Shown: positions 10,183 to 21,632, numbered from the stretch's first letter. The stretch is DNA of 64,000 nucleotides from Brasenia schreberi (GCA_036023115.1 JAYKKT010000056.1:4455001-4519000); one strand, 5' to 3'. Numbers and translations: made by a program. The notes: generated from the sequence alone by a model not told the origin.

Positions 10183-11506
10183 AGGGGTGTGCAGGGTGCT
10201 GGAGTCGGTGGGATGTGGCTGGGTGTTGGCTATGGCGCTGCACAAGGTGCATGCTGGGTGTTGGCTAGGGCCGTGCAGGACACAAACCGAGTGCAAGATG
10301 CACTCCGTTAGAGAGTTTAGGCTAGGTCGGTGGAGAGGGGCGGGGTCCAAACTAGGTGTGGTTAGGTCTAGGGGCTAAATATAGTCGGTTTGGGGTGGCT
10401 GAGCTAGGTCTAAGTACGTCGGTTTAGGTTAAATGGGGGAGTCAGTTTGGTCAAAAGGGTAGGTCGGTTGGGACATAGGGATAGGTCGGTTTGGGGTAAG
10501 AGTGGTCCAACATAGGGGGTTAAATAGAGTCTGTTTGGGGCATGTAGGCTAAGTCTAGGTTAGTTTGGGGTTAGGTTTAGTGGCTAGGCTAGGGTTAGGT
10601 TGAGAGACCTACCTCTTGGAGCCGGTCCACCTTGTGTAGCCCATGCCTTGATCAAAGTGCAGCCATCCTTCATGTTGATGCAGCCCTAGGTTAGGTCCAA
10701 CTCACATGGCTTGAGCCCATTTTCCCTTTTGCTAAGCCCATATGGCTAACCCACTTGACAAAGTCAAGCCCACCAATGTTCTCTCTCTTACTTTATGCTC
10801 TCTTTCCCAAGCCTCCCACTTGAAATTTACGTGAACTTGCACCCCCCTCACCTCTATTTATAGGCAAGGGGTGGGTCTTGGGTTTGGATCTTGGATTTGG
10901 TTTTTATGATCCAAATCCGATCCAAACACTATTTGGGTCTGGGTCTGGATATTTATGTCTAAATCCAATCCAAATTTTTGTTTCTTCAGTACTTCTTGGT
11001 GTTTTATGACGGACGATTTTCATGGGCCCTAGCTTCATCAGTGCTCCGTCTTGGGCTGGGTTTTCCCAACCTCTTCGTCCGATCATCTTCTCACCTTCTA
11101 GACTTCGTTTCTGATTTGATTTCCAGAATTTCAAGCTTGGGCTTGGATTTCTAATGGTTTTGTCGGTGCTTTTGGCTTTTCATTTCATTTTTCAAGGCTG
11201 AAGTCTACTTCTGGCCTGGGTTTTTCTTTTGCTTTTGGCCTTGCTTTCATCAGGCTGGGCTGAATTCTTGCCTTTTGACATGCTTGTGGAGCTGCTTTTC
11301 GATCAAGCTCCATCTGCTTGATTTAGCTGCTTACAAAATTTGGGTTTTGGCCCGAATTTAAGAAACCTATATTTTGAAAGATTTCTTGACAAAAAGTTTA
11401 CAACTTTACAACTCCTGGGTTTTCAAAAGGTTCAAAAATTGGTTTTGAAATAGTTTTGCAAACCAGGTGTTTGTTTTCGAAATAATTTGATTTTGGGGTG
11501 TTTACA
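10183..11506 (-). repeat. Partial 3' LTR of gypsy copy 2
   Basis: Homologous to about 31,100-32,525 of the full-length element, including the block ACCTACCTCTTGGAGCCGG near 10,608 and the terminal GGGTGTTTACA ending at 11,506. The outer 1.6 kb of the LTR is missing. It contains the GATCCAAATCC-type subrepeats and a TATA box. Confidence 0.8.
10855..10862 (-). promoter_or_regulatory. TATA box of gypsy copy 2 LTR
   Basis: TATTTATA on the plus strand (TATAAATA on minus) in CCTCTATTTATAGGC, identical in context to the 5' LTR of the full-length element at 42,647-42,654. Confidence 0.5.
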
Positions 11507-12670
11507 AATGCCCCTCTTTGGCATTATCCAAATCTATTTGGATAATGGCAAAGAAGACAACACCCCTTTTTGCTTTCTCCTTGGATTCATCCTCGAGAAT
11601 ATGGGATCGTACCAATTTTGAGAAAACTTTTTCTTATGCCCGGTAAGAGGGGATTTTGCCAAAGGAGACTTTTCTAATGTGGTTCTAGTCCTAATTGAGA
11701 TCATGCATTTGATGACCATCCGTGCACATATGAGTTAATGACATGGATGATATGCTAGAAAATATGGTTTTTAGAGACTTAATTATGAAACGGTCGAACT
11801 TGGGAATCTTATGAAGACCTACTGCACTAAGTGAGCATGGTCTTATGTTGCTCGATGTTCGGGGTTTTTCTCAACTTGCTTTTGAGAGAGGGAACTCTTT
11901 TAGCTTCAATCCTAAGGATTTTTAGCTTCACGTGTTTCCCTTTACTTGAGTCTTAACACTCGCTAATCTAGCAAAGGTTTTACTAAAAAATCAAGCAGCA
12001 TTTCAAAATTTCTACGCCTTACCCAACAACGTCTAGTTCTCAAACAAAATGAGATTCAAGTAAGTAGATCCTATTTTTACTTTAAGACTCTTTGAAATGA
12101 ATCTTTCTTCACTTGGGATAAATCATAGGGATGGGGAAAGAGTTATCAAGGTCCCTTCTGAAGCGTCCCGTGGTTTGAGAAAAAGAGGCAGAAAATTTTG
12201 CTCTTTTGAGCTTTTTGACAACTTTTTCTTTTCATAGAGGGTCTCCCTTTGGGAGTATTTTCTCTTTGTTCCCTCTTTTCCATAGAAGAATGATCTTTCT
12301 TTTCAACTCTGCTTTCCTTTGGAAAGAGACTTTTGTAGGGATTTCCCTTTTTGCTTTTTGCCAAATTTTCCTTTTGGAGAAGAGAAGAGAAGAGGGAAAG
12401 GACTTATCCCAATGATCTACTCGATTAATCCCAAATCAGCCTATTTAGAAATAGCACGTACTACTTGCAATTATTTTGCTATATTGAACAAGGCCTTCCT
12501 TTGTAAGATGAAGATTTTTGAAATGTAACCCATCTATTTTTGAAGACTCCGCCCTTTCAAAAGCATCGATTCTCTCATTCAGGGTCACACGATCCACTTT
12601 GATCTTCACTCACGAAGTTTCAAAAGAGATTTCCTTAAAATATTTTTCACAAGGGAATTCAGCTTAGACC
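11507..12670 (-). other. Polypurine tract and 3' noncoding region of gypsy copy 2
   Basis: AATGCCCCTCTTTGG at 11,507-11,521 is, on the minus strand, CCAAAGAGGGGCATT, the polypurine tract that primes second-strand synthesis, directly next to the LTR. The following 1.1 kb is homologous to 32,526-33,657 and carries no gene. Open frames at 12,146-12,528 are low-complexity shadows. Confidence 0.7.
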
Positions 12671-13968
12671 CTACACATGGTATTTTTTCAAATATTGGGC
12701 ATTCATAGGGTCTGCTAAATTCCTACCCTCAACATCGATTAACTAGTATGCATTGTTCGTGGTGGTTCCACGTACAACATAAGGACCATCCCACTTGGGC
12801 CGCCACTTTCCAAGTGGATGTGGGCCACGATGGTGGATGATCATCAATACAAGGTCTCCTACTTTGAAGTGGCGAGGCTTCATATGCTTTTCATAATGTC
12901 GAGCTATCCTTTGCTAGTATGCGTATGCATGATTCATGGCAAGGAGCCTTCTTTCATCTAATAAATCAAGCTCGGCCATTCTAGCATGCTGAAACGTCTC
13001 TAGGGGAAGGTCAAGTGCAAGCGATGTATGGAATGAATGCAATTTGGTATGAATGGGGAGAATGGCGTTTGTGCCATATACCAACTCAAATGGCGTGGCA
13101 TTTGTGGGAGTTCGGATGGAAGTCCTATAAGCCCATAAAGCTTCATCCAGCTTCTCATGACACGTCCTACCCTTTTCTAAGGTTTTCTCAATAATACTTA
13201 TGAGAGTCTTGTTGGTGGCTTCGGCTTGGCCGTTGCCTTGAGGGTAATAGGGCGATGAGAAGTGGTGAGTTATGCCATACGTGTTACATAACTTTATCAT
13301 CCTCTCATTCTTGAAGGGGGTGCCATTATCAGACACTAGGTCTCTTGGAACAACAAATCGAGCCAAGATATTCTTCTTAATGAATGCCACTACATGTTAC
13401 CCCAGGACATTAGTCAGGGAGGTAGCTTCAACACATTTAGAAAAATACTCTGTGGCTGCTAGGATAAACTTATGTCCGTTTGATGCATTTGAAAAAATTG
13501 GTCCTACGATGTCAAACGCCCACATGGTGAATGGCCATGGGCTGACCACGGAATGCAAGGTTGATGATGGGATATGAATGGTGTGTCCATGCACTTGACA
13601 TGGGTGACATTTCCTAACATGATCATGACAATCCTGCTTTAGAGTGGACCAAAAGTAATCGGCTCTAAGTATTTTCATCGCCATCATGTTGTCATTTACA
13701 TGTCCTCCACATTCTCCATCATGGAATTCATACATTATAATCCTAGCCTCCTCAAGGTATACACACCTCAAAAGATGCCAGTAAAACTCTTTTTATAAAG
13801 AATCTCTCTCAAAACTATGTATCGGGTTGAAATCTTTCAAATGAATGCTTTGTCTTTAGATGAAGTGAATTCTGAAAATCCTCCGTTTTCTAAGAAATCT
13901 TTAATGTCTTGAAACCAAAGTTTTTCAGTAGAATTTTGGTTGTTTTGGCAAATCTCCAAATCGTGAAT
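12671..13968 (-). pseudogene. Gypsy copy 2 integrase
   Basis: Read on the minus strand. It has an HHCC zinc module (HEFHDGECGGHVNDNM, then HVRKCHPCQVHG), the core with MWAFDIVGPI (first Asp), DLVSDNGTPFKNE (second Asp) and the intact QGNGQAEATNKT segment carrying the catalytic Glu, then the C-terminal domain to the stop at 12,671-12,673. This copy keeps the segment that the full-length element has lost. Breaks include stops near 13,397 and 12,914 and damage at the N-terminus near 13,770-13,800. Confidence 0.85.
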
Positions 13969-14125
13969 GGATGGAGTGGGTGAGTGCCATATTTCTAAGG
14001 ATCGAGTTCCCAAGGTGGGATCGACCCTTAGGGCTAAGCCTAAGGATGAGAGGGCATCTGCTATGCCATTGTCCTCTCTTCCTACGTGTGTGAGTGTGAA
14101 TAATTTGAATGAATCGACAAGGCAT
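13969..14125 (-). pseudogene. End of second RNase H of gypsy copy 2
   Basis: Minus-strand reading gives the C-terminal RNase H motif around GREDNGIADALSSL and the linker to integrase (SLEIWHSPTPS). In this copy the Trp codon of the linker is intact (TGG), whereas copy 1 has TGA and the full-length element TAG at the same place. Homology ends at about 14,125. Confidence 0.7.
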
Positions 14126-14873
14126 ACCTCAAAGACACCAGGCGACAGACTCTGGCAACGGCTTCAGCAAACAGCCATCACAATATTCCAGGTGTGCATC
14201 TGGCTTCAAACTCCCGATTGTACAAGAAGAAAAATTCAAAATCTTTCCCAAAAATTGCTAAAGATGTGAGTGGTTATGCTATAGACCAAAATCAAAACCC
14301 AGCCCTGCCCAACATCAATGGTGATTATCATCATGCTCTATCTTCTGCCGTGGTATACTAGGCAACGCCAGAAACATTTCCTTGGAGATGCTCAGAAACC
14401 AAAGCGTCGTTCACAGTACTTCGTAACCATCTTTCGTGACCTTAAGCAATTGGTGGGTATATCCACGGCTTACCATTATTAGGGCTATCCTGATTGAGGC
14501 CAAACCCACACCATAACCAAGTACCAAGCGAGTTCGGCTACATGAATTTCTTCGTCATCACTATTCTCGATCTTTTTCTTTGTCAAATTAGCATTTTAGC
14601 TTCTGTTTGTTAACGAAGATTCAGTTAGTTATTATGTCATCAGCGAGCAATTGTGTTTCATTTTTCCCGGGAATTGATGCTGCAGAAGCTGTTGCGGAAA
14701 ACGCCCATTGAATGACTCCCTTTCTCTAGATTTGCTTCGACAACTGGTGAAAAACGGAAAGATGTGTCGGAATTGGACAAGGCTCTAAAAAGCCGTAGGA
14801 TTTTACATTGGTTGCTTGTGCCTCCTCATCTCTATCCTCGTTTGAAGCAATTGCATTGAATTTCAGCAGTAGC
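14126..14873 (+). other. Unique DNA, probable upstream region of a gene
   Basis: No repeat or coding homology was recognised. It leads into a TATA box and a secretory first exon. A TATCCAC heptamer occurs near 14,459, a motif known from alpha-amylase promoters, but it lies about 490 bp from the ATG rather than close to the TATA box, so it may be chance. Confidence 0.35.
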
Positions 14874-14881
14874 TATAAATA
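14874..14881 (+). promoter_or_regulatory. TATA box of the secretory-exon gene
   Basis: TATAAATA in CAGTAGCTATAAATACCACG, 77 bp before the ATG at 14,951. The spacing would place the transcription start near 14,905-14,915 and give a 5' leader of about 40 bases. Confidence 0.55.
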
Positions 14882-14950
14882 CCACGCAGTGGGGGGGACA
14901 TGGAAGAGTAAATCACAAACCTGAAACAGATTCCCTTCATTCGTTCTGCA

Positions 14951-15049
14951 ATGGCTTTGAAGAGCAGGATAAAATTTCTCACCTCCACTTTTTCTCTTCT
15001 CTTCTTCCTCTGCGTGTTCAGACTATCCTCTTTCCAGCTTCTCTTTCAG
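14951..15049 (+). CDS. Candidate first exon of a secreted enzyme, possibly alpha-amylase (gene fragment)
   Basis: Thirty-three codons from ATG 14,951: basic start (MALKSRIKF), hydrophobic core with FSLLFFLCVF, then RLSSFQLLFQ, and directly a donor-like CAG|GTAAAT at 15,050. In-frame reading past the donor stops at 15,098. Plant secreted alpha-amylases have a signal peptide followed by (V/L)LFQ, with an intron exactly before GFNWES. The exon end here fits that pattern in phase and residues. Downstream, 15,494-15,511 reads FQGFNW in one frame, but without a proper acceptor. The rest of the gene is absent; copia copy B begins within 500 bp. Any other secreted protein is possible. Confidence 0.4.
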
Positions 15050-15549
15050 GTAAATCGGGTTATTTATATGTTTTATCCTGTCCTATATGCACCAACCTAG
15101 CCATTTGAATTCCTTTTTTCCTGGAAAAAGTAGGGGAAAAGCTTTCATGAGACGAACATTTACTGTTTATATGGCTGCATAACAAGATCAGCTGCTCGTT
15201 TTCGGCTTCTCTTGGCTCATCGCAAGCTTGCCTCAGCCCATCAAGCCGCTCGAGTAACCTGGCTGCAGCTGAGCTCATATAGTTAGGTAGCATGAGCAGT
15301 GAAAGTCTGTCTCATCTCTGCTCGGTTCGTGTAATTAAGTATAAGATAATGCCATAAAAACATGCTATCACAATATTAGATAGTCCATATCTTCAACGCG
15401 TGGGTAATGGATCTGACAAATCAGAATCACAGGGGACGCTCACATCTTGTTTGTGCACAGAGGTGGCATTGATGGCGTACTAATATCCACTGGATTTCAA
15501 GGATTCAATTGGCAATTAGAATTATGGATTCTCCCCCTCCCCACTCTCT
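15050..15549 (+). other. Presumed first intron remnant and unique DNA
   Basis: Follows the donor at 15,050. No second exon with a valid acceptor and open frame was found. A short coding-like stretch (FQGFNW) lies at 15,494-15,511. Pyrimidine-rich CTCTCTCTCT sequence at about 15,540-15,565 marks the approach to the copia leader. Confidence 0.35.
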
Positions 15550-16274
15550 CTCTATCTCTCTCTTAAAACGGCCGTCTCTAGAAAACGGTTTTGGGTATGG
15601 GATGGAAAAGTTCATTCTTCTTCTTACTAGTTTTTTAAATTACAGTTTCCCACCGGTAAAATTACCAAAACTATATATTTTAAGTTAAAAAAATTTACTC
15701 AAAAATGAGCAAAAGGATATTTTTGCCCTTTAACAGTTTATGAAAATTATTAAATACTGACTTATGAAATTATACTATTACTCTTGGACGAGCTTAATTT
15801 CATAGGTTTATCATTGTATAAAAAGACAATACTACTCCTATCTTTAAGAAAAATTATAAATTTGAACTATGAGACAAAATTATTGTTATGCATTCGATCA
15901 CTTGTGAATTTTACAGAAACCAAGTGCCATTTTATTGTTCTACTCGAGTCTTTTTGAACTATTACAAAACGGATAGACGGTAAAATTTCTAGTTTACCCC
16001 TAGAATTTGGAGAAAAAACAATGATAGAAAAATGAGAAAATTTATAGATTTATCTCTGGTCTAGTTTTGAAAATAACATAATCAAGTTATGAAAAAAGTC
16101 AAAGATTGTAGTTAAAATATGTTTGAAATTGGTTTTAAGTACCTTGAGTTATTTTTAGTTCAGTAGATGGATATTCTGCATTTTACATTTTAATGGTTGA
16201 GTGTTTGTTATATGTTGCTTGTTGTATGTTTTCCTTTAGACCTTCCAATTGTTATTTTTGGCAAACACATAAAA

Positions 16275-17090
16275 ATGAATTCTAGAATATATATATTTGA
16301 ATTGGTAAAGTCAAAAAAATTAAATGGTCTTAATTTTCAAATGTGGAAAAGGAGAATCCTGTTGGCTCTTTTACTGAAATGTGTAGACTATATGCTAAGG
16401 AAAATTATACAACCACTACCCCCTGATGCAATTGAGCAACAAAAATAAATATATAAAACACTTCTAAAGGATGACATGATAGGAATAACTATTATGTTAA
16501 TATATATTGAGGATAATTTGATTAGGATATTTGAAGAGTTTGAGACCACAAAAGAGTTGTTTGACTCAATAATAGCTAAGTATGATACTACAACTAAGCT
16601 TCATGTATTATTACTATAAAAATATAACTCCTACAAAATGAAAGAAGGAGATGATGTAGTAGAACATGTTAACTATATGTTGGTAATAACAAGGGACTTA
16701 GTTGTAGCCAAATACGTCATCTCAAAACCAATGTAGATATCCACAATACTAAATAATCTTCCCCATCATGGAATATGATTGCTATCGCCCTTAGACTAGG
16801 GGTTGAGACCTTTTTGAATTGCTTCTCAAACTAGCAATTGAGCAAAAGCACATGAATAAAAATAAAAAAGAAAAATTGCTAGTACCTCAAGACGAGATAA
16901 GGTCCATCAATAAACTAATTAGAAGAGAAACAAACTAAATAAGAAGTTTGACAAGAATTAAAAAGGGCAATCAACCTTTTAATAAAACGTAAAAATTAGC
17001 TTCTTGTGTTATGTGCTTCAACTGTGAGAAAATAGAGGAATACAAGAGAGATTATCGCAATAAGAAAAATAGTGGAAATACTTAATAATG
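16275..17090 (+). pseudogene. Copia B gag
   Basis: Starts MNSRIYIFELVKSKKLNG and continues LNFQMWKRRILLALLLK, parallel to copy A, then PLPPDAIEQQK and a stop at 16,446-16,448. Later gag segments survive in changing frames (for example around 16,560-16,720). The zinc knuckle near 17,010-17,060 reads CFNCEKIEEYKRDY, keeping the first two Cys but losing the His and last Cys. Not functional. Confidence 0.75.
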
Positions 17091-17121
17091 CGAACAATCA
17101 GAGAAGCAAAACATAATCTAC

Positions 17122-18025
17122 GTGGTATGTAAATGCTTGTACATGGATCACCTAGTGACTAACCGGTGGATTGACTCTAAAGGGAAGAGATATATCTCGA
17201 AGTTTAAGGAAGGAGCTATGGACCTAATGGAATATAAATCCATAGAACATAGGGTGTATATGAAAAATAACACCTTTTTTGATATCCTTGGATTTAAGTC
17301 ATTTAGGATTCATGTACAAGATTCCTTGGATTTAAGTCATTTAGGATTCATGTACAAGATACACTAATTGTTTTGACTGATGTATTAATTGTATCAACCA
17401 TATGACATAATTTAGTTTTGATCTCTGCCTTGGTTAAGAAGGGCTTTGAAGTTAGGGTTGTTCCTGGCAAAATGTTAGTGGGCAAGCATGGGAGAGTATT
17501 CTTCTCTGGTTAATTTGATGTTGAACATGGTTTGTTCAAGTTGAATATAAATAAAAGCGAAAGTTTTTCTACTTATATTGATTGTGTCTTTAATATTGAT
17601 GTGAATGTATGGCACAAACGCCTAGGGCATACAAGTCTGAAAAACTTGAGAAAATTATCCGACTTTGACTTATTGTCAGGATTTTAGGAAAACACTTTTA
17701 GTAAGTGCGAAGCCTGTATATAAGGGAAAATGACAAGGAAAATATTTTTCAAGAGCAAAAACCCTGTTGAAAATCATTGACACTAATTTATCTAGACCTT
17801 TTAAAGTAAGATCACATCGAGAAAATGCTTATTTTATAAATTATATTAATGATTACTTGATATATATACATATATCTCTCATCACATAAATCTGTGATAC
17901 TTAAAGTATTTAAAGAATATAAATAGGAAGTTGAGAACCAATTGAGATATACAATCAAAGTCTTGATTTCAGATAGAGGTAGATAATACACCTCTAAAGA
18001 ATTTTTAGAATTATATAAAGACTTT
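17122..18025 (+). pseudogene. Copia B protease to integrase N-terminus
   Basis: Reads NRWIDSKGKRYISKFKEG at the protease active-site position, again with Lys in place of the Gly of D-S-G as in copy A. A 38-bp direct duplication (17,284-17,321 and 17,322-17,359) repeats the LDLSHLGFMYK region and precedes a stop. The pre-integrase block (VWHKRLGHTSLKNLRKL) lies near 17,610-17,660 and the integrase start (LIDTNLSRPFKV-like) near 17,770-17,810. Frame changes and stops are frequent. Confidence 0.7.
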
Positions 18026-18460
18026 CTTGTGAACCTGAAAGACATGGAAGCAACAAGGAAGATCAAGTGGATTAACTTCACCCATGTAAGGGATCATCCT
18101 TGCATTGCTGGTCCCAAGCCCGGATAAAGGAGGAAGGTTGTGTTAGGCTTCCGACAACCAGTGTAAAACTTTGTCGGATTTTTATAACATGGATTACAAA
18201 AATTATGAGCATTGCTTTGAGGCGTTCCCGCCTAGCGACGTGCTACAGAGCTCGAATGCAGTAATAAGTAAGCAAGGTCCACTATATTTTTGCCCGAATG
18301 TAGTGAATCAATTGTAAAGAGAGTTCCATATCATGGACGAGTGTGGGTAAATAAGTTAGTCCTACTACATTACCGCCTAAATGTAGTGAATAATTTTTAG
18401 AGAGGGTCTCCGCATTTTGAATATGGATGGATGTGGGGGTAAGGAAGCTAGTCCTAGATA

Positions 18461-19083
18461 ATAAGATTCGTATTGGTTCTTGGAATATCAGAACATTATC
18501 CGGTAAGCTAATGTAGGTGGTAGACACTATGATTCGTCGAAAGATTCATATTCTATGTTTACAAGAGACAAAATGGGTTGAAGAAAAAGTAAAGGAGATA
18601 GAGGATATAGGTTTTAAATTATGGTACTCAGGTAAAGAAAAGGCTCGAAACGGAGTTGGTATTATCATAAATAAAGATTTAAATGATAGTATAGTAGACA
18701 TGCAATGATATGGTGACCGAATCATGACATTGAAATTAGTGTTAGGAGCAGAAGTTTTGAATATAGTTTGTGCTTACGCACCCCAAGTAGGACTAAAAGA
18801 TAGTATAAAGACAACCTTTTGGGAAGAATTAGATTAGGTGATTCAAAAGATTCCACAAAGGGAGATGATTTGTTTAGGAAGAGACTGAAATGAACATGTC
18901 AGTAAAGAGGCATTAGGGGAGATTTTAAATTTTGCTATGGCATTTGATCTCTTTATAGTCAATACAATCTTCAAAAAACGAGATGAACATTTAATTACTT
19001 ATAAGAGTGGCTTATCACAAACACAAATTGATTACTTTATTTGTAAAAAAAAGATAGAGTGTATTGTAAAGATTGCAAGGTAA
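18461..19083 (+). pseudogene. RTE LINE endonuclease domain
   Basis: An apurinic-type endonuclease (EEP fold) is recognisable: GSWNIRTLSGK with the catalytic Asn, CLQETKWVEEK with the Glu, GFKLWYSGKEKARNGVGII, VCAYAPQVG with the Tyr, a GRD..NEHV block where GDLNGHV is expected, and SQTQIDYF near the end. In the full protein it nicks target DNA for target-primed reverse transcription. Stops are seen at about 18,512, 18,706, 18,835 and 18,886, so the gene is dead. Confidence 0.85.
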
Positions 19084-19440
19084 TTCTAGGAGAAAGCTTA
19101 ACCACTCAACATCGACTTTTAGTTATGGATTTACAAATAAAAAAATGGACAAAGAAAAAAATAGTGCATCGAGCTATTCAGACTAAATGGTAGAACCTGA
19201 AAAGCGAGAAAGAAGATATATTTAAACAGAAAGTCCTTCAAGGAGATGTTTGGAATTATGTTGGTACACCCTATGATATGCGGAACAATATAGCTATACA
19301 TATTAGAAAAGTGGCGAAAGATGTGTTAGGTGTATCTAAGGGAGGTGTACCATCACAAAAAGAAGCTTGGTGGTAGAGTGAAGTAGTGCAAAATAAAATC
19401 AAGGCAAAGAGGGCATGTTACAAATTACATTATCCTAAGA

Positions 19441-20097
19441 AAACTAGTGAAACTTTAGAGGCTTATAAGAAAGCAAAGAAGAAAGCGAAAAAGGCCGTGA
19501 GTGAAGCAAAAGCTAAAATTTGGGAGGATTTATATATAAAACTCAACTCAAAAGAGGGTAAAGAGATATTTTTAGGATAGCTAGGGCTAGAGATAAGAAA
19601 ACTAAAGATCTTAATTATGTTAGATGGATCAAGGACGAGGATGAAAAATTCTAGTAGCAAATAATGATATAAGAAATAGATGGAAAAACTATTTTTATAA
19701 GCTTTTTAATGAAAATAAAGATGTTAGTATTAACTTAGGAGAGTTAGCCAAATAAAAAAAAGTATATAAACCACAATTTCATGCTAAGAAAACTAGTGAA
19801 ACTTTAGAGGCTTTAAGAATGCAAATAAGGAAGTGAAAAAGGCCGTCAGTGAAGAAAAGCTAAAATTTGGGAGCATTTATATAAAAACTCATCTCAAGAG
19901 AGGGTGAGAAACATATTTTTAGGATAGCTAGGACTAGAGATAAGAAAACTAAAGATCTTAATTCTATTAGATGCATCAAAGACGAAGATGAAAAAATTTT
20001 AGTGGCAAATGATGATATAAGAAATAGATGGAAAAACTATTTTTATAAACTTTTTAATGAAAATAAAGATGTTAATATTAGCTTTAGAGAGTTAGCC
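19441..20097 (+). repeat. 349-bp tandem duplication inside the LINE
   Basis: AAACTAGTGAAACTTTAGAG begins at 19,441 and again at 19,790, and the two units stay alignable to about 19,750 and 20,097, with small indels. The segment lies between the endonuclease and the reverse transcriptase, so the spacer is present about twice. The second unit has lost several bases relative to the first. A duplication inside a dead element is the simplest explanation. Confidence 0.8.
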
Positions 20098-20104
20098 AAA
20101 CCAG

Positions 20105-21584
20105 AAAAGTATATAAACCACAATTTCTACCGACGTATTTAAAAGAATGAAGTCAAAGAGGCTCTCAAACATATGAAGTGTAGTAAATCGATAGGACCAA
20201 ACAATATTCTTATAGAAGTTTGGAAAATCCTAGGAGAAACTAGAATCACTTGGCTCACAAGACTATATAATGAAATATAGAGAAACCAAAAGATGCTCAA
20301 GGAATGGAGAGCGGGTACACTTGTATCCATATATAAGAACAAGGGAGACATTCAGAATTGTATGAATTATCGATGTATCAAGTTAATGAGCCATACTATG
20401 AAATTGTAGGAAAGAATTATCGAATGTAGGTTAAGACAAGTATCAAGTACAACAGAGAACCAATTTGGATTCATGTCAAACAGATCTACTGTTGAAGAGA
20501 TTCACCTTTTGAGACGTCTTATGAAACATTTTAGAGCAAAAAAGAAAGGCCTTCACATGATATTTATTGATCTAGAAAAAACTTATGATAGAGTACCAAG
20601 AGAGGTTCTTTGGAGAACCTTGGAAAAAAGAGGTATCCCATCTACATACATAAACCCTATAAGAGACATGTACGATGGTGCAAAAATATGTGTGAAGACT
20701 CATGAAGGAATGACAAATTTCTTTGAAGTTAATATTGGGTTACATCATGGATCAACTTTAAGTCCATACTTATTTATAATGGTGATTGATGAGTTAACAA
20801 AACATATTCAAGATGAAGTACCTTGGTGTATGTTATTTGCATATGACATTGTGTTAGTGGAGGAGTCTATGGAAAAACTTAATAGAAAATTGGAGCTATG
20901 GAGAGAAACATTAGAAAGTAAAGGCTTCAGATTTAGTAGAACAAAGACAAAATCTATGGAACGTGAGTTTGATCATTTGGTTACTTCAAAGGACATAAAA
21001 AATTAAAATTGGCAGACATTACATCCCCAAAAGGAAAATTTTAAACACCTAGCGTCAATTTTTTAGAATGATGGAAGAATTGATGGAGATGTTATGCATA
21101 GAATTAATGCTAGTTGGTTAAGAAGGAGAGAAACATCAAGTATTCTTTGTGATAAGAAGATACCATTAAAGTTAAAAGGTAAATATTATAGAGCAGCAAT
21201 TAGACCTGTTATGTTTTACGGTTCTGAGTGTTGGGCAATTAATCATCAACATGTACACAAGATGTTTGTGACAGAAATAAAATATTGAGATGGATGAGTG
21301 GTCATACAAGAAAAGACCATATACATAATGAAATTACTAGAAAGAAATTATGTGTGGTAGATAAAATGAGAGAATATTGTTTAAGGTGGTTTGGACATAT
21401 AGAAAGAATATCAAAAGAAGAATATATAAGAAGGTATGAAAAACTAGATTTTAAAAGTATTAAAAGAGGTAGAGGACGACGACAAAAGTGTTGGAAAGAA
21501 ACAATAAAGAATGATCTAGCTTATTGTGAGCTAACTGCTAACATGGCACATGATAGGGCTTTGTGGAAAAAAGAATCCATGTAG
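20105..21584 (+). pseudogene. RTE LINE reverse transcriptase
   Basis: Reads KNEVKEALKHMKCSKSIGPN, WRAGTLVSIYKNKGD, then an open run from 20,473 with LLRRLMKHFRAKKKGLHMIF, IDLEKTYDRVPRE and GLHHGSTLSPYLF. The catalytic box, usually FADD, is FAYD (LFAYDIVLVEES, about 20,836-20,871): the first Asp is Tyr. The C-terminal region keeps RWMSGHTRKDHIHNEITRKK and LRWFGHIERISKEEY before the stop 21,582-21,584. Stops occur at 20,278, 20,409, 21,004 and 21,066, with a frame change near 21,287. Confidence 0.9.
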
Positions 21585-21632
21585 TTGACCCCGTCTAGTA
21601 TGGGAAAAGGCTTAGTTGTTTTTGTTGTTGAT

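Larger units (their letters stand above)
10183..14125 (-). mobile_element. Ty3/gypsy (Tat-type) fragment, copy 2, truncated at both ends
   Basis: Minus-strand copy of the same family as the full-length element at 29,502-43,419. It holds part of the 3' LTR (10,183-11,506), the 3' noncoding region, integrase, and the last part of the second RNase H. It stops at about 14,125, where the full-length element continues (corresponding to about 35,060). The left junction abuts copia copy A and the right junction abuts unique DNA. No target duplication can be seen because both ends are lost. Confidence 0.85.
15550..18025 (+). mobile_element. Ty1/copia retrotransposon copy B, interrupted
   Basis: Same family and order as copy A: T-rich leader, gag from 16,275, protease, pre-integrase, start of integrase. 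The copia sequence breaks off inside integrase at about 18,025 (after a segment like FLELYKDF), and RTE LINE sequence follows. The remainder of integrase, reverse transcriptase and 3' LTR were not found on the far side of the LINE. Stops are dense throughout. Confidence 0.75.
18026..21632 (+). mobile_element. RTE-type LINE (non-LTR retrotransposon)
   Basis: The 5' part includes GTCCCAAGCCCGGATAAAGG (18,109-18,128), a leader block familiar from plant RTE elements. An endonuclease, a reverse transcriptase and a short C-terminal region follow on the plus strand. The 3' end after the stop at 21,584 is a brief tail with AAAAGGCTTAGTTG and TTG/TTGATG units ending near 21,632, the typical RTE end rather than poly(A). 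It lies directly after the broken copia copy B. No clear target duplication was found. Not autonomous, because of many stops and an altered catalytic motif. Confidence 0.85.

Noticed and set aside
15494..15511. FQGFNW reading as second exon of an alpha-amylase gene
   Set aside because: No correct splice acceptor in the needed phase and no continuation of the family sequence; kept only as a hint, not annotated as an exon.
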